Assembly (NCBI GenBank): GCA_023678885.1
Contig: CM043009.1
Location: forward strand, 16,981,117-17,045,116
DNA from: Pogostemon cablin
Taxonomy: Eukaryota > Streptophyta > Magnoliopsida > Lamiales > Lamiaceae
Length of the DNA: 64,000 nucleotides
Reading direction: 5' to 3'
Shown here piece after piece: positions 24,687 through 35,193 of this stretch. A model generated the notes under the pieces. The model made no database searches and had not been told where the DNA came from. It saw only the letters and a program-made list of their open reading frames with translations. The translations under genes were made by a program, and so were the position numbers. Position 1 is the first letter of the stretch. Each line of letters starts with the position of its first letter.

Positions 24687-27112
24687 ATGCTCACAAGATC
24701 AAAGAAAGGTAATCTTGAACCGTATAATCCTGAGATTGGAGCATCATCAAGAAAGAAGAAGAAGAAGAAGAAGAGCAAGGCAGAGGCAATAGACTCAACT
24801 GAAGCTCTGAATTTTGGAGTTGAGGTTGACGAGCAGATTTCGCAAGCGATTGAGGCTACAACTGAAGTTAATTTGGAAGTAGTAACAGTCAACATGGCAG
24901 CGAATCCGGATAATCTAGCCATCCGTGAGGTTTTCAGAAATAAGGGGGCTGGAAATTATGAGCATTTAGGAGCAAGGGGAACTAACACAGCGTTCGATCT
25001 TCATCCCGCTCTTATTAGCATGATAGAAAGGAACTCCTTTTCAGGAGGGTCTTTCGAGGATCCGCAGCAGCATCTGAACAAGTTCTTGGGCTATGCAAGT
25101 ACTCAAAAAGACGTAGGAGAACATGAAGATGCTAGGAAGATCCTTTTGTTCAAATTCTCGCTTACTGAAAAGGCGAGGGATTGGTACGATACTATTAATG
25201 CAGCTGAGTGCACCACGTGGGAACAATTGAAGTTAAGATTCTTGGAGAGGTATATGCCACCTTCGAAGGTGTTTAAGATGAAGCAAGATATTAACCAATT
25301 TGCTATCAGTGGAGGTGAGAAATTTCATGAAGCGTGGGATAGATTCAAGGACATGCTCAGGAAGTGTCCTCAACATGGGTTATCTAAAGCCCAATATATC
25401 AGTATATTTTATAACGGATTGGACTGTGAATCAAGAGTGCTACTTGATGCTTCTTCTAATGGAGCATTGCTTACAAAGTCATCCGTTGAGGCCGAGAGAT
25501 TGTTTGAAGACATATCAATGAATTCGAGGGATTGGCCCACTGATAGAGTTAGAGGTACGTATGTTCTTGGAAAGGTAGCTCAAATTGAACAAGCAATGGT
25601 GAAGACTAAGAGAGAGGATGAGATCGTTTCGAGCTTGTCCAATATCAACAAACTACTTGAGTCTCAACAGAAGCAGATCAGCGAGATATCCCAATGAGTG
25701 CCAATCATGCAGCAAGAGATGATGAATAATGGAACCATCCAAGACGAATTGGAGGAAGCAAATTATGCCATGGGTCAAAGTATTCAAGGAACGAGGTACC
25801 CAAATCAAGGAAACCGGAACTACCAAGGGAACTATCGAGGGAACTTTAATAATCGTGGTCCATCTGGTAGTTATCAACAGCAACCAAGGAGGCCTGAATT
25901 TTCATGGAGCAATACGAATAATGCAGTGCAACTTCCGATGGGTGTTGATCCGGGAGAAGAGGTGGAAGAAGGGAAGCCTGGGTTCGAGGATACTGTGAAC
26001 CGGTACATGGTAAAGAATGATGAAAGAGTGAACCACCTTGAGGCAAAGCTTGAGAAAAAGATTGATGATCACCACAGAGATTTGTCCACTCAAGTGAAAG
26101 ATCTCACATTGTTGATGGGTACAATTGCAGAGAATGTGAACACATTGACTCAAACTGTAGGAAAAGGTAAGTTTCCGTCTCAGAGTATAGAGAATCCGAA
26201 GTCGTGTAATGCCATCACGCTGAGGTCGGGAACGCAGTACGAGGGACCGATGAGGCCGGAATCAAAGTTGGAATTTTCTAAGCCTCGGTTCGACCAACAC
26301 GCAGAGGGTTCGTCTAACTTTTCAGGTCGAACCCAGGTCGAACCTCATCGGCCAGAGCACTCTGTTTTGACGCAGGAACGGTTCGACCACGATCACGAGG
26401 GTTCGACCAACTTTTCAGGTCGAACCCAAGTCGAACCGAAGGATGGAGATTATACAGTGAAACGGTTCGTCCACGATCACGAGGGTTCGACCAACTCTTT
26501 AGGTCAAACCCAGGTCGAACCGAAGGATGGAGATTATACAGTGAAGCGGTTCGACAAAAGGGGCAGTGGTTCGACCTCCAATGTTGGTCGAACCCAAGTC
26601 GAACCTCCGGAGCAGAATGAGATCAGTCTTCCAGTGAAGTGGTTCGACCAATACAGTCCTGGTTCGACCTCTCAGCCTGGTCGAACCCCAGTCGAACCTC
26701 GCCGAGATGTTTTGTTTGATGCACCTATTGTTCCTTTTGATGTTGATGCAACTCCAGTGGTACGGAATGAGCAAAGTACAGACATAATAGCTGAGAAAAA
26801 ATGGGAAAGAGCTAAGCGATTAAGAGCCGAAAAGGAGAAAGCGGAAAAGGTTGATCGTGATGAATGGGGGATTCCCAAAACAAAGATACCTCCACCGTTT
26901 CCCTACAAGCTAGTGAAGAAGGGGTTGGAAGAGAAGTTCAAGAAGTTTTCAGAGATAATGAACAAGATAAGCTTGAACATCCCTTTTTCAGAGGCAATCA
27001 TGGAGATGCCATATTATGCTCGATTCCTTAAAGACATATTGATGAAGAAGCGAAGCTTAACCGGAGTTGAAACGGTAAACTTATCGGAGAATTGTAGCTC
27101 AATTATTCAAAA
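24687..27112 (+). pseudogene. gag: Ath-B gag region of the gag-pol polyprotein
   Basis: Start ATG 24687 is 88 nt after the primer site and begins MLTRSKKG, like the Ath-C gag. Residues about 26-37 are a Lys-rich run that could act as a nuclear signal. The retrotransposon gag domain spans about residues 140-300 (EKARDWYDT, CTTWEQLKLRFLERY, RKCPQHGLS). A single TGA at 25695-25697 breaks the frame, which continues in phase through an Asn/Gln-rich linker and a coiled-coil-like part. At 26285-26700 it has five repeats of an RFD...GST...GRTQVEP peptide, and a Lys/Glu-rich segment before protease. The frame is lost near 27109-27115 (A6 run). It would form the particle shell. Confidence 0.85.
26285..26700 (+). 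repeat. gag-coded version of the GGTTCGACC module
   Basis: Five modules, each with forward boxes then reverse boxes at spacings 11, 9 and 2 nt. Because box spacing shifts phase, the box reads as Phe-Asp in the first position, Ser-Thr in the second, Arg-Thr in the third and Val-Glu-Pro in the fourth. One module has TTCGTCC and one GGTCAAACC, so conservation is not perfect. Confidence 0.85.
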
Positions 27113-27115
27113 AAG

Positions 27116-27949
27116 TTGCCACCAAAGATGAAAGATCCGGGGAGCTTTACTATTCTTTGTGAGATCGGGAAGGGGCCAGCACGGCGAGCTTTATGCGATC
27201 TTGGGGCAAGCATCAATTTGATGCCGTTGTCCATCTTTCAGAAGCTTGGTTTGGGGGAGATGACCCCGACAACTGTTGCTCTCCAATTGGCAGATAGATC
27301 AATGACGTTTCCGAAAGGAATAGTTGAAGATGTTCTAGTAAAGGTGGAGAAGCTAGTTTTTCCTGTGGATTTCCTTGTGTTAGAAATGGATGATGACAAG
27401 GATAATGTTCCTCTAATCTTGGGGAGGCCATTCCTTGCTACAGCTGGAGCTATGATAGATGTTCGGAAAGGAGAACTGAAGTTGAGAATGGATAAAGAAG
27501 AAGTACTTTTCAACTTGGACAAAGCAATGAAAATGCCAATGGAGTCCCAATGTTATAGTATTGACGTGGTGGAGGAGATTGTGAAGGAGGATATGTCTTT
27601 GATCTTGTCAAAGGATCCTCTTGAGACATGTTTGATGGAATCTCTTACTTATCCCACTACGGAGCTTGACGGACTTTCTAACGAGGTATGTATTGAATTT
27701 CTTGAAAACTTACTTGCTTTGGGTGATGATAGGTTTGCATTGGAGAGAAATAAAGTGGAAGAAGTCAAATGGACCAGGAAGTACTTGCCTTTGGATAATG
27801 AAAATACTCCAGTGGAGAAAAGAAAAGAGGAGTTGAAACCATTGCTGGATCACTTGAAGTATGCTTTTCTTGGTGATAATGCACAATATCCGGTAATTGT
27901 ATCTTCTTCCCTTAATGATGATCAACTTGAGGCGTTATTAGATGTTTGA
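27116..27949 (+). pseudogene. Ath-B protease domain
   Basis: Open for 277 codons in a different phase from gag, because of a one-base loss just upstream. Contains the retropepsin active-site region CDLGASINLMP (Asp-Leu-Gly in place of Asp-Ser/Thr-Gly, usual for this lineage) near 27200 and the second conserved block LILGRPFLAT near 27415. It ends at 27947 where a second one-base loss takes the frame into RT. No separate start is expected, as the product would be cut from a polyprotein. Confidence 0.85.
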
Positions 27950-28890
27950 GGAAGTACCAGTCTGCAATAGGGTGGTCACTTGATGATTTGAAAGGTATTA
28001 GTCCTTCGTATTGGATGCATCGGATTAGGTTGTTGGATGAAGCCAAAGCTAGTGTTCAGAATCAGCGTAGGGTGAATCCCGCAATTCAAGAGGTGATAAG
28101 GAAGCAAATTCTTACATGGTTGGATGTTGGAATTATATATCCTATTAGTGATAGTCCCCATGTGAGTCCATTGCATGTAGTTGCTAAGAAGGGGGGTATG
28201 ACTGTAGTGAAAGCTGAGGATGGAGAAGCCATAGCCACGAGAATTCCTACGGGATGGCGTACATGTGTGGATTACAGGAAATTAAATGAGAACACGTGTA
28301 AGGACCATTTCCCTCTTCCATTTATGGATCAAATGTTGGATCGTCTTGCAGGGTATGAGTTTTATTGTTTCTTGGATGGATACTCGGGGTATAATCAAAT
28401 CATGATTGCTCCCGAGGATCAAGAAAAGACCACTTTTACTTGCCCCTACGGGACCTTTGCTTTTGGAAAAATGCCGTTTGGATTGTTTAATGCGCCTGCT
28501 ACTTTTCAGAGATGCATGATGGCGATTTTTGATGGTTTGATAGAGAAGATCATGGAAGTATTCATGGACGATTTTTCAGTCTTTGGTTCTTCTTTTGATA
28601 TGTGTTTGTCTAACCTTGCTGTTGTTTTGAAAAGGTGTCAAGAAACTAATCTTGTCTTGAATTGGGAGAAGTGTCATTTCATGGTAAAGGATGGGATTGT
28701 TCTTGGGCATCATGTTTCCGCCAAGGGATTACAGGTAGATCGTGCTAAAGTGGTGGCAATTTAGAAGCTTCCACCACCGACCAATGAAAGAGGAGTGCGG
28801 TCCTTCCTTGGACACGCCGGTTTTTACAGAAGATTCATTAAGGACTTCTCAAAATACTCTAAGCCCTTATCTCATTTACTTGAAAAGGAT
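27946..28890 (+). pseudogene. Ath-B reverse transcriptase
   Basis: Long frame with the RT blocks in order: VSPLHVVAKKGG, TGWRTCVDYRKLN, HFPLPFMDQMLDRLAG, YCFLDGYSGYNQI (first catalytic Asp), TFAFGKMPFGLFNAPATFQ, and FMDD at 28561-28572 (the YxDD box with Phe, usual in gypsy Athila). A TAG at 28762-28764 interrupts the thumb and the same frame resumes at once (RGVRSFLGHAGFYRRFIKDF). All catalytic residues that I can check are present; only the stop and the upstream shift disable it. Confidence 0.92.
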
Positions 28891-29380
28891 ATTCCTTTTG
28901 TGTTTAATGATGAGTGTTTAACAGCTTTTCAAGTTTTGAAGGAGGCGCTTATTACTGCCCCTATCTTGATCACACCGGACTGGACGCAACCGTTTGTACT
29001 TATGTGTGATGCAAGTGATGTAGCATTGGGTGTGGTGCTTGGGCAGCTAAGGGATAAGAAGTTCTGCGCCATTTACTACGCGAGTAAGACTTTCGATGTG
29101 GCACAGAAGAATTACACAGTAACTGAAAAGGAGTTTTTGGCTGTTATGTATGCATTCGATAAGTTTCGTCAGTATTTGGTTGGCATGAAGACGATTGTGT
29201 ATACGGATCACTCAGCGATTCGTTATTTGATGGAGAAGAATGAGACGAAGCCTAGGATCATAAGATGGATTCTACTACTGCAGGAGTTTGACTTGGAGAT
29301 TCGGGATAAGAAAGGAACAGAAAATGTGTTGGCCGATCACTTGTCAAGGTTGGAGACTAGGGAGCATTGTGATAATTCTT
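28891..29380 (+). pseudogene. Ath-B RNase H domain
   Basis: Same frame as RT. MCDASDVALG near 29002 carries the first Asp, TVTEKEFLAVMYAFDKFR near 29120 the Glu, YTDHSAIRYL near 29200 the next Asp, and NVLADHLSRL near 29325 the last. This is the usual order for gypsy RNase H. Open in itself but part of a broken polyprotein. Confidence 0.9.
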
Positions 29381-29639
29381 TCGAGTATATTGAAGAGATG
29401 TTCCCTGATGAGAAGATCATGGCTGTGGCTGTTGAAGGTGCCGAGCAAGCATGTGTGGTTGCAGCGCAAGGTATGGATCCATGGTATGCGGATTATGTTA
29501 ATTACATTGTCATTGGTGAAATTCCAAGGGATCTCAACCGATATCAACTTGCGAAATTTCGTAGGGATGTTGAGACATTTATATGGTATGATCCGTTTAT
29601 TTATAAGATTTGTACAGATTCTATTGTCCAAAGATGTGT

Positions 29640-30756
29640 ACCCGAGATGAAAATGGAAAGTGTGCTGGAGTTCTGCCATGCACAACCGAATGGGGGGCAT
29701 TTCGGAGTGCAAAAAACTGCAGCTAAGGTACTTCAATCCGCTCTTTATTGGCCTACTTTGTTTAGAGATAGTGAGAGCTATGTGGCATCTTGCGATAGAT
29801 GCCAGCGCATGGGTAATATAGGTAGGAGAGATGAGATGCCATTGCAGCCTAGCATAGTCGTGGAGATATTCGATGTTTGGGGGATCGATTTTATGGGGCC
29901 TTTTCCCCCGTCGAATGGGTTTCTCTACGTTCTTCTTGCGGTGGATTATGTTTCGAAGTGGGTGGAAGCAATTCCTACTCGTGTTAATGATTCGAAAGTT
30001 GTTTTATCTTTCCTAAAGAAACATATTTTTGCCCGTTATGGAGTTCCGAGAGCATTAGTTAGTGATGGAGGTTCCCACTTCGTCAATAAATTTCTGGAGA
30101 AGGTGCTTAAGGATTATGGTGTTAGGCATAGGGTTACTACACCCTATCATCCGCAAGCAAATGGGCAGGCGGAGGTCTCCAACCGTCAAGTAAAGCAGAT
30201 TCTGGAGAAAGTGGTAGGAACTAATAGAAAAGATTGGGCTATGAAGCTTGATGATGTGTTATGGGGGTTCCGGATCGCTTACAAGACGGTATTAGATATG
30301 TCACCGTATCAAATTGTCTATGGGAAGCCGTGCCACTTACCCGTAGAAATCCAGCACAAAGCGTTTTGGGCTTTGCGTCGCTTGAACTTGACCCTTAAGG
30401 ATGTAAAGGAGTTGAGTCTAACTCACATGAATCAATTGGATTAGTTTAGGAGTCATGCTTTCAAGAATTCAGAGATTTATAAGGAACGAATGAAGAGGTG
30501 GCATGATTCTAAAATTTTGTACAAGGAGTTCAAGCAAGGAGATGAGGTACTACTTTTTAACTCTCGTTTGAAGCTTTTTGCAGGCAAGTTGAAGTCTAAA
30601 TGGATGGGACCGTTCATGATTCATCGAGCCTTAGGAGGGGGGAGTTATGAGCTTATTGACAAAGATGGTGATGTTATCATGGCGAATGGGCATCGTTTGA
30701 AGCATTATAGGTCGCCGGATGATGCGTGTGTCATTTTTGATGATACCTTGTTCTGA
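29640..30756 (+). pseudogene. Ath-B integrase
   Basis: Zinc-binding HHCC region at about 29672-29805 (FCHAQPNGGHFG, SCDRCQRMGN). Core with Asp in GIDFMGPFPPS near 29885, Asp in ALVSDGGSHFVN near 30055, and Glu in NGQAEVSNRQVKQIL near 30165. The C-terminal part has the GPY/F-like KWMGPFMIH near 30600, then ends at 30756 without a chromodomain, as expected for Athila. TAG at 30442-30444 interrupts the C-terminal part and the frame continues in phase. Confidence 0.9.
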
Positions 30757-31819
30757 TTTGGTACTGTCGTGACTCTACGACGTTAAACATGAGCGCTTGT
30801 TGAGAGCTTACTCTTCCGTTTTATTGCTTTATTTCTTTTGTGTGAGTAAGAAATTTTTATATTTAAGATGCTTACTAATCGGCAATTACATCTCTTTTCA
30901 AACTTAGTTTCGACTTATGTTTTTACTAAGTTTGGGGGGGTGTGATGTTATTACCTCATTGAAGCATTAAGAGTATAATCTTTTCTTTGTATTGTTTGTT
31001 AGGGGAATTGGTTTTTGCGGCCATGTTGAAATTTTAATCGATTTGGATGTGACGATTTTTTTTACAATTTGCCTAATGTTCAGTGTTTTTTTGGTTGTGT
31101 TTTCTTATACGGAGATACTCATGAATGATATTATGTGGAACAATTTCTGAGGTTGTGCTCTAGATTGTACCTAATGAGGTTGTGTTGAAGCTTGAAGTAT
31201 GTAGTGAATGAAGAACACTCAGTTTTGGAAATCAGGAGGTAGGTTCGACCAAGTCTAGGAGTGGTTCGACCAGAGCCGGAGGTCGAACAAAGGTAGAGGA
31301 AGTCGAACCGGCGTTGAAAGTTGTCCAGAGAGGAGGTTCGACCAAAGCCACAGTGGTTCGACCTGATCATGAGGTCGAACCTATGGTCGAACCTGTCAGT
31401 CGGAAGAACTCTGTTTTCCAGAAGAGGGGTTCGACCAATTCAAGAAAGGTTCGACCTGTTTAGCAAGTCGAACCCCTGGTCGAACCAAGAAGATCGTTTG
31501 TCCAGAAGAGAGGTTCGACCTCGCCATCCATGGTTCGACCAGTCCAGGTGGTCGAACCCGAGGTCGAACCAAGCCAGGTACGCGATTTAAGTTTGAATTT
31601 TCAGAGGGGTTCGATCACTTTTTCGAAACATCAAACCTCGAACCCTCTTCGAACCTCTACACCCTTGCACAAATTCTTCAATTACACTTGATTTCACACC
31701 GATTACACAACATTACACCTTGAATTATCGATTTGGTCACGGATTTGGGCGGATTTCGTCGCGAGTTAGGGCTGAAATCGCGTTTTTGGGTGTTTTGTGT
31801 TTTCGATCGGTTTTTCACC
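30757..31819 (+). other. Ath-B spacer between integrase and ATHILA ORF
   Basis: Non-coding. It starts with a block shared with Ath-A (AACATGAGCGCTTGTTG). 31234-31570 holds four GGTTCGACC modules with spacing 11-12, 9 and 3 nt. Leader sequence with no upstream ORF of note follows to 31819. Confidence 0.75.
31234..31570 (+). repeat. GGTTCGACC inverted modules upstream of the ATHILA ORF
   Basis: Four consecutive modules: forward, forward, reverse, reverse. In three the forward spacer is 11 nt and the central gap is 9 nt; the reverse-box spacer is 3 nt. Module period is about 85 bp. Confidence 0.9.
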
Positions 31820-33867
31820 ATGGGCAAGTCACAAGGTACGTTTTTCCAACTCAATTACTCTAGGATTGAAGGTTTAGGTAAGCAATTTGATGTGAAATAG
31901 AGAATTGATGTTGAGTATGGTTGAATTTCATGGTGAATTTTGATATTTTGATTGGTTTCATATGAATTCTTATTTCTTGGATTGTGGTTGATTGATTATT
32001 GATAGAACTTGGATTTTTATGTGGATTAATCAAGGATATAGAATATACCATAGAATGAGTATGTTGATTTGATTTGAAATTGATGAAATTGAAGTAGTTC
32101 ATGGAGGAAAGCATGTTGAATTTTTGATTGAATTGCTTGAATTGCTTAATGCATGCTTGTTGGTTATGTTTTGATGATTAACGAAGGTATAATTGAAGAT
32201 GTTTTGAAAATGTTGAATAAGCAAGTGGTGTTGAGATGATAGTTTGTATGAATATGCATTGATGCTTGAAGTCTTGAGTAGAGTATGTGATGTGCTAGTA
32301 CAATACTTGCTTTCTTGTCTTGTTGGTTGGATTGAAGTATTTGTTTTCAGGAAAGGGACAAGTATCAAGTAAAGGAAAAGGAAAAGCAGAGGAGGAGAGA
32401 TCAAAGAAGAGACATGACAGGCCTTCAAACTTGGACAAAGTGATAAGGAAACTGAGGCTACAAGACCATTTACCTGATAACTTCAAGATTAGGATGCAAG
32501 GTTGGGATGAGATTAAAGAGAAGTAGGAAGAAGTTTCAGACAAGATAGCTCGCACTCGATACCAAGATGATGAAGCGATAAGGATAATGAGAATAGGGGA
32601 TGATATATTTTGGATGTTTGATCAAGTAGGGATCCGAAGATTCATGGAGTTGAAGAGGCCGACGTACTTCTATGTTACAGCGGAAGTGGTGTGTTCGTTT
32701 GAGATGGAGAAGGACCCGCTTGGATACCCCTATCGGTGTACGTTTCAGCTTGGTGGAGTGAGTAGGAGATGGATGTCTGAGGATTTCAACGAGCTGTTTG
32801 AGACACCTTTGGAGATCCCTCGTTTAGAAAGTGCTGCATTCAGCGTAAAGCGATTTTGGAGGGAGATCACGGGGGAGATTCGTGATTACAAGACTAGACA
32901 GGCTCGTTCTTCCACAATAAAGAACCCTGTCTTGAGGTACATGGACCGCATCCTGAGCAACACGTTGTTCGCCCGCTCGGAGGGGAGTGTTGTGTCTAGA
33001 GGAGAGTTATATGCCTTGTGGTGTATGTTGAATGGAGTGAAGTTCAACGTTGGAGTTTATTTTATTGCGCAGCTGAATCGATTCAAGACCATTGGTTTTC
33101 AAAAGGTGAATATTGGAGGGTTATTGATGATTTTGGCTGAGCATTACAACTTGGACCTCACCGGCATTACACCAGTAGAAGGAGAACCCGATTTGATTAT
33201 GAGCACGTGCGCGAAGGGAGGGTTTGCTCATTTTAGAAATGGAGATTGGTTTTTCACGAGAGGTGTCAAGCCTTTCGAATTTATGTTCCCCTTCGACGTG
33301 AGCAACTTGACAACTATTCGGGAAGCAAGGAATAGGCTAATGAATTCTCTAGGACACACCGCTTTATCCGTGGCAGCGAAGTCGGGTGGTGATTGGAGAG
33401 CAGTAGCACAGATGTGTGCTGAGGGAAGGATGGCTGAGTTACAGCAGATTGTTGATCGAGGAGAGTTCCGTCCACCTCAGCCGCAGCAGTCTGAAGAGGA
33501 GGATCAGGTAGATGAGCAGCCGGAGATGGAGATTCCGGAAAGAGAGCAGCATGATGCGCCTCAGCATGCTCCAGGACCGCAGCAGCGGCGAGCAGTTCTA
33601 GGTACTCGGGAGCAGCTTCGCTTGATTCATGAGCAGCTGATCGCGGTGGTAGCTGCACAGCAAGAGATGAACAGGCAACTCGCGCTCGCTAACGCCAACT
33701 ACGCCACGCTGAATGAAAGGTACTCTGCCTTGGATGAGCGTGTTGGTAGAGTGAGTAGTCGAGAGGATATGATGGATAAACACATTACCAGTCTGTGCCG
33801 AGCTGTGGAAAATAGAATGGATGAGGATGACGATGATGATGAGGATGATGATGCTCCTAGGGAGTAG
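31820..33867 (+). pseudogene. Ath-B ATHILA-family ORF (env-position gene), probably spliced
   Basis: Third gene of Athila elements, downstream of pol, of unproven function (often called env-like from position). Exon 1 is proposed as 31820-31835, with ATG in a strong context (CACCATGGG). The intron is 31836-32350 (GTACGT...TTGTTTTCAG) and exon 2 is 32351-33867, with the phase kept across the junction. Exon 2 opens with a Lys/Arg-rich stretch. An in-phase TAG at 32524-32526 breaks it; from 32587 it is open for 426 codons with the conserved ATHILA region (to about 33370), a Gln/Glu-rich linker, a helical stretch near 33600-33770 that could be a coiled coil, and an acidic Asp-rich tail. I see no signal peptide or clear membrane segment. 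Confidence 0.75.
31836..32350 (+). other. Proposed intron in the ATHILA ORF
   Basis: 515 bp, T-rich, with donor G|GTACGT and acceptor TTGTTTTCAG|G. The donor follows five codons and one base after a strong ATG; the acceptor sits where the downstream frame becomes Lys-rich and lacks its own good start. The interior has stops in the coding phase. Inferred from sequence only. Confidence 0.6.
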
Positions 33868-35193
33868 TTTCAGGTTTTCTTTTGGTTTCTCCGATTCATC
33901 TTATCTCCCATTCTTCTTTTATTTTTATAGATTGGGGTGTGATTCATGTGTGAGTGGCATGTACTTGATATAGTTGACCTTGTATCGTTGCTCTGTATAT
34001 GGGTTATTGATTATGTGCATTCATATGTTTACGTGTTTATTTTCATTTGGAAAGAGCATGAATAATTTGTTAAGTATATGGAATTCATGAGGAATTGATT
34101 TTGATTATGTGCTATGAGGAGTATTAGGAATTGATTACCTATGTGAGGATTTGAGCCTATATCATGATTAATCATGATAGTTTATTCTTGAGAGAATCAT
34201 TCGTATGAACGTATTCTAGAACTTGGCTTGGAGTCTTGTGTCAAACTTACAATTGATGAAATATTAGGATATGATCTTAGGCCATTTTTGATTAGTTGAG
34301 TCACTTAGCCAAATTTCACCTTTCCTAATGATCTTATAAATCTTTGGTAGCCCTGTTTGAGCCTTTTAAAAGCTTTTTCTTTGGCAAGCCAAATATGAGA
34401 GCTTTAATTACCTTATTTGAGCTTTGAAAATACCCTATCCATTGGTAGAGAGAATAAGGTGAATAAGTGTGGAAGAAACAAAGGGAAGATGGAATGAGGT
34501 TCAGTAAAAAGTGCATGGTTAAATCTTGTTAGGGATAGTGCCTGAAATTGGTACCCCGAATTGCTTATACATGGGGCTTGAAGTTTCTAAGAAACAGCCG
34601 AACGATGTTCGAGAAGGGTAGTGCCTATAACTGGTACCCGAGCAATTAAAAGAAGAATGATGTTGATGCAAGGAAGAGAAGGAAAATTGATAATTGCAAG
34701 TGCAAGAGAAGAATTGGAGGAGAATATGAAGGCGAATGAGAAATCAAGAACTTCCAAGGTAACTCTCTACTAGTGTATTAAGTTACTATGACCAAATTTT
34801 CCTACCCGTTCCAAAGAGCCAACATTACAACCTTGAAACAAGTCCTTTGTGATCCTAGAATTAATCTAATGTAAGTTGATTTCTGAGACCTTTGCCAAGC
34901 TTATGGTTACGCGTGAATATGAATTGATATGAGTGTTTATACTAGCCTATAGTGCCTCACGCACGAGTGAATGAGAGTAAAGACTTATCTTGTCAGTGAG
35001 ATTACTTAGTGCTCCGAATGGTGTGTGATTGGATTGATTTTACATGAGTGACATATTTGATGCAAGTAATTCTTGTTTGATTCAATGAAGTGGCATGTGT
35101 AATATGTGTTGTACTTGATCTTGTTGAATTATACACGACTCCTGTGGTTTAAATTGGTTGCCTCGGGACGAGCAACATGTAAGTTTGGGGGTT
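33868..35193 (+). other. Ath-B 3' non-coding region and polypurine tract
   Basis: No ORF. Contains two copies of GTGCCTGAAATTGGTACC-like sequence (34534-34557 and 34617-34640), also seen in Ath-A. The end has CTCGGGACGAGCAAC at 35162-35176 followed by the polypurine tract AAGTTTGGGGG and the 3' LTR. Confidence 0.75.

Noticed and set aside
27109..27115. A6G run as a programmed -1 frameshift site between gag and protease
   Set aside because: The codon phase does not fit the X XXY YYZ rule, and Athila elements normally use one continuous frame. A one-base loss in an A run is simpler.
33314..33658. 114-codon minus-strand ORF
   Set aside because: Shadow of the ATHILA ORF in its Gln/Glu-rich part.
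31820..33867. Calling the third ORF a viral envelope gene
   Set aside because: No signal peptide, membrane helix or cleavage site can be seen; it matches the ATHILA ORF family, whose role is unproven.
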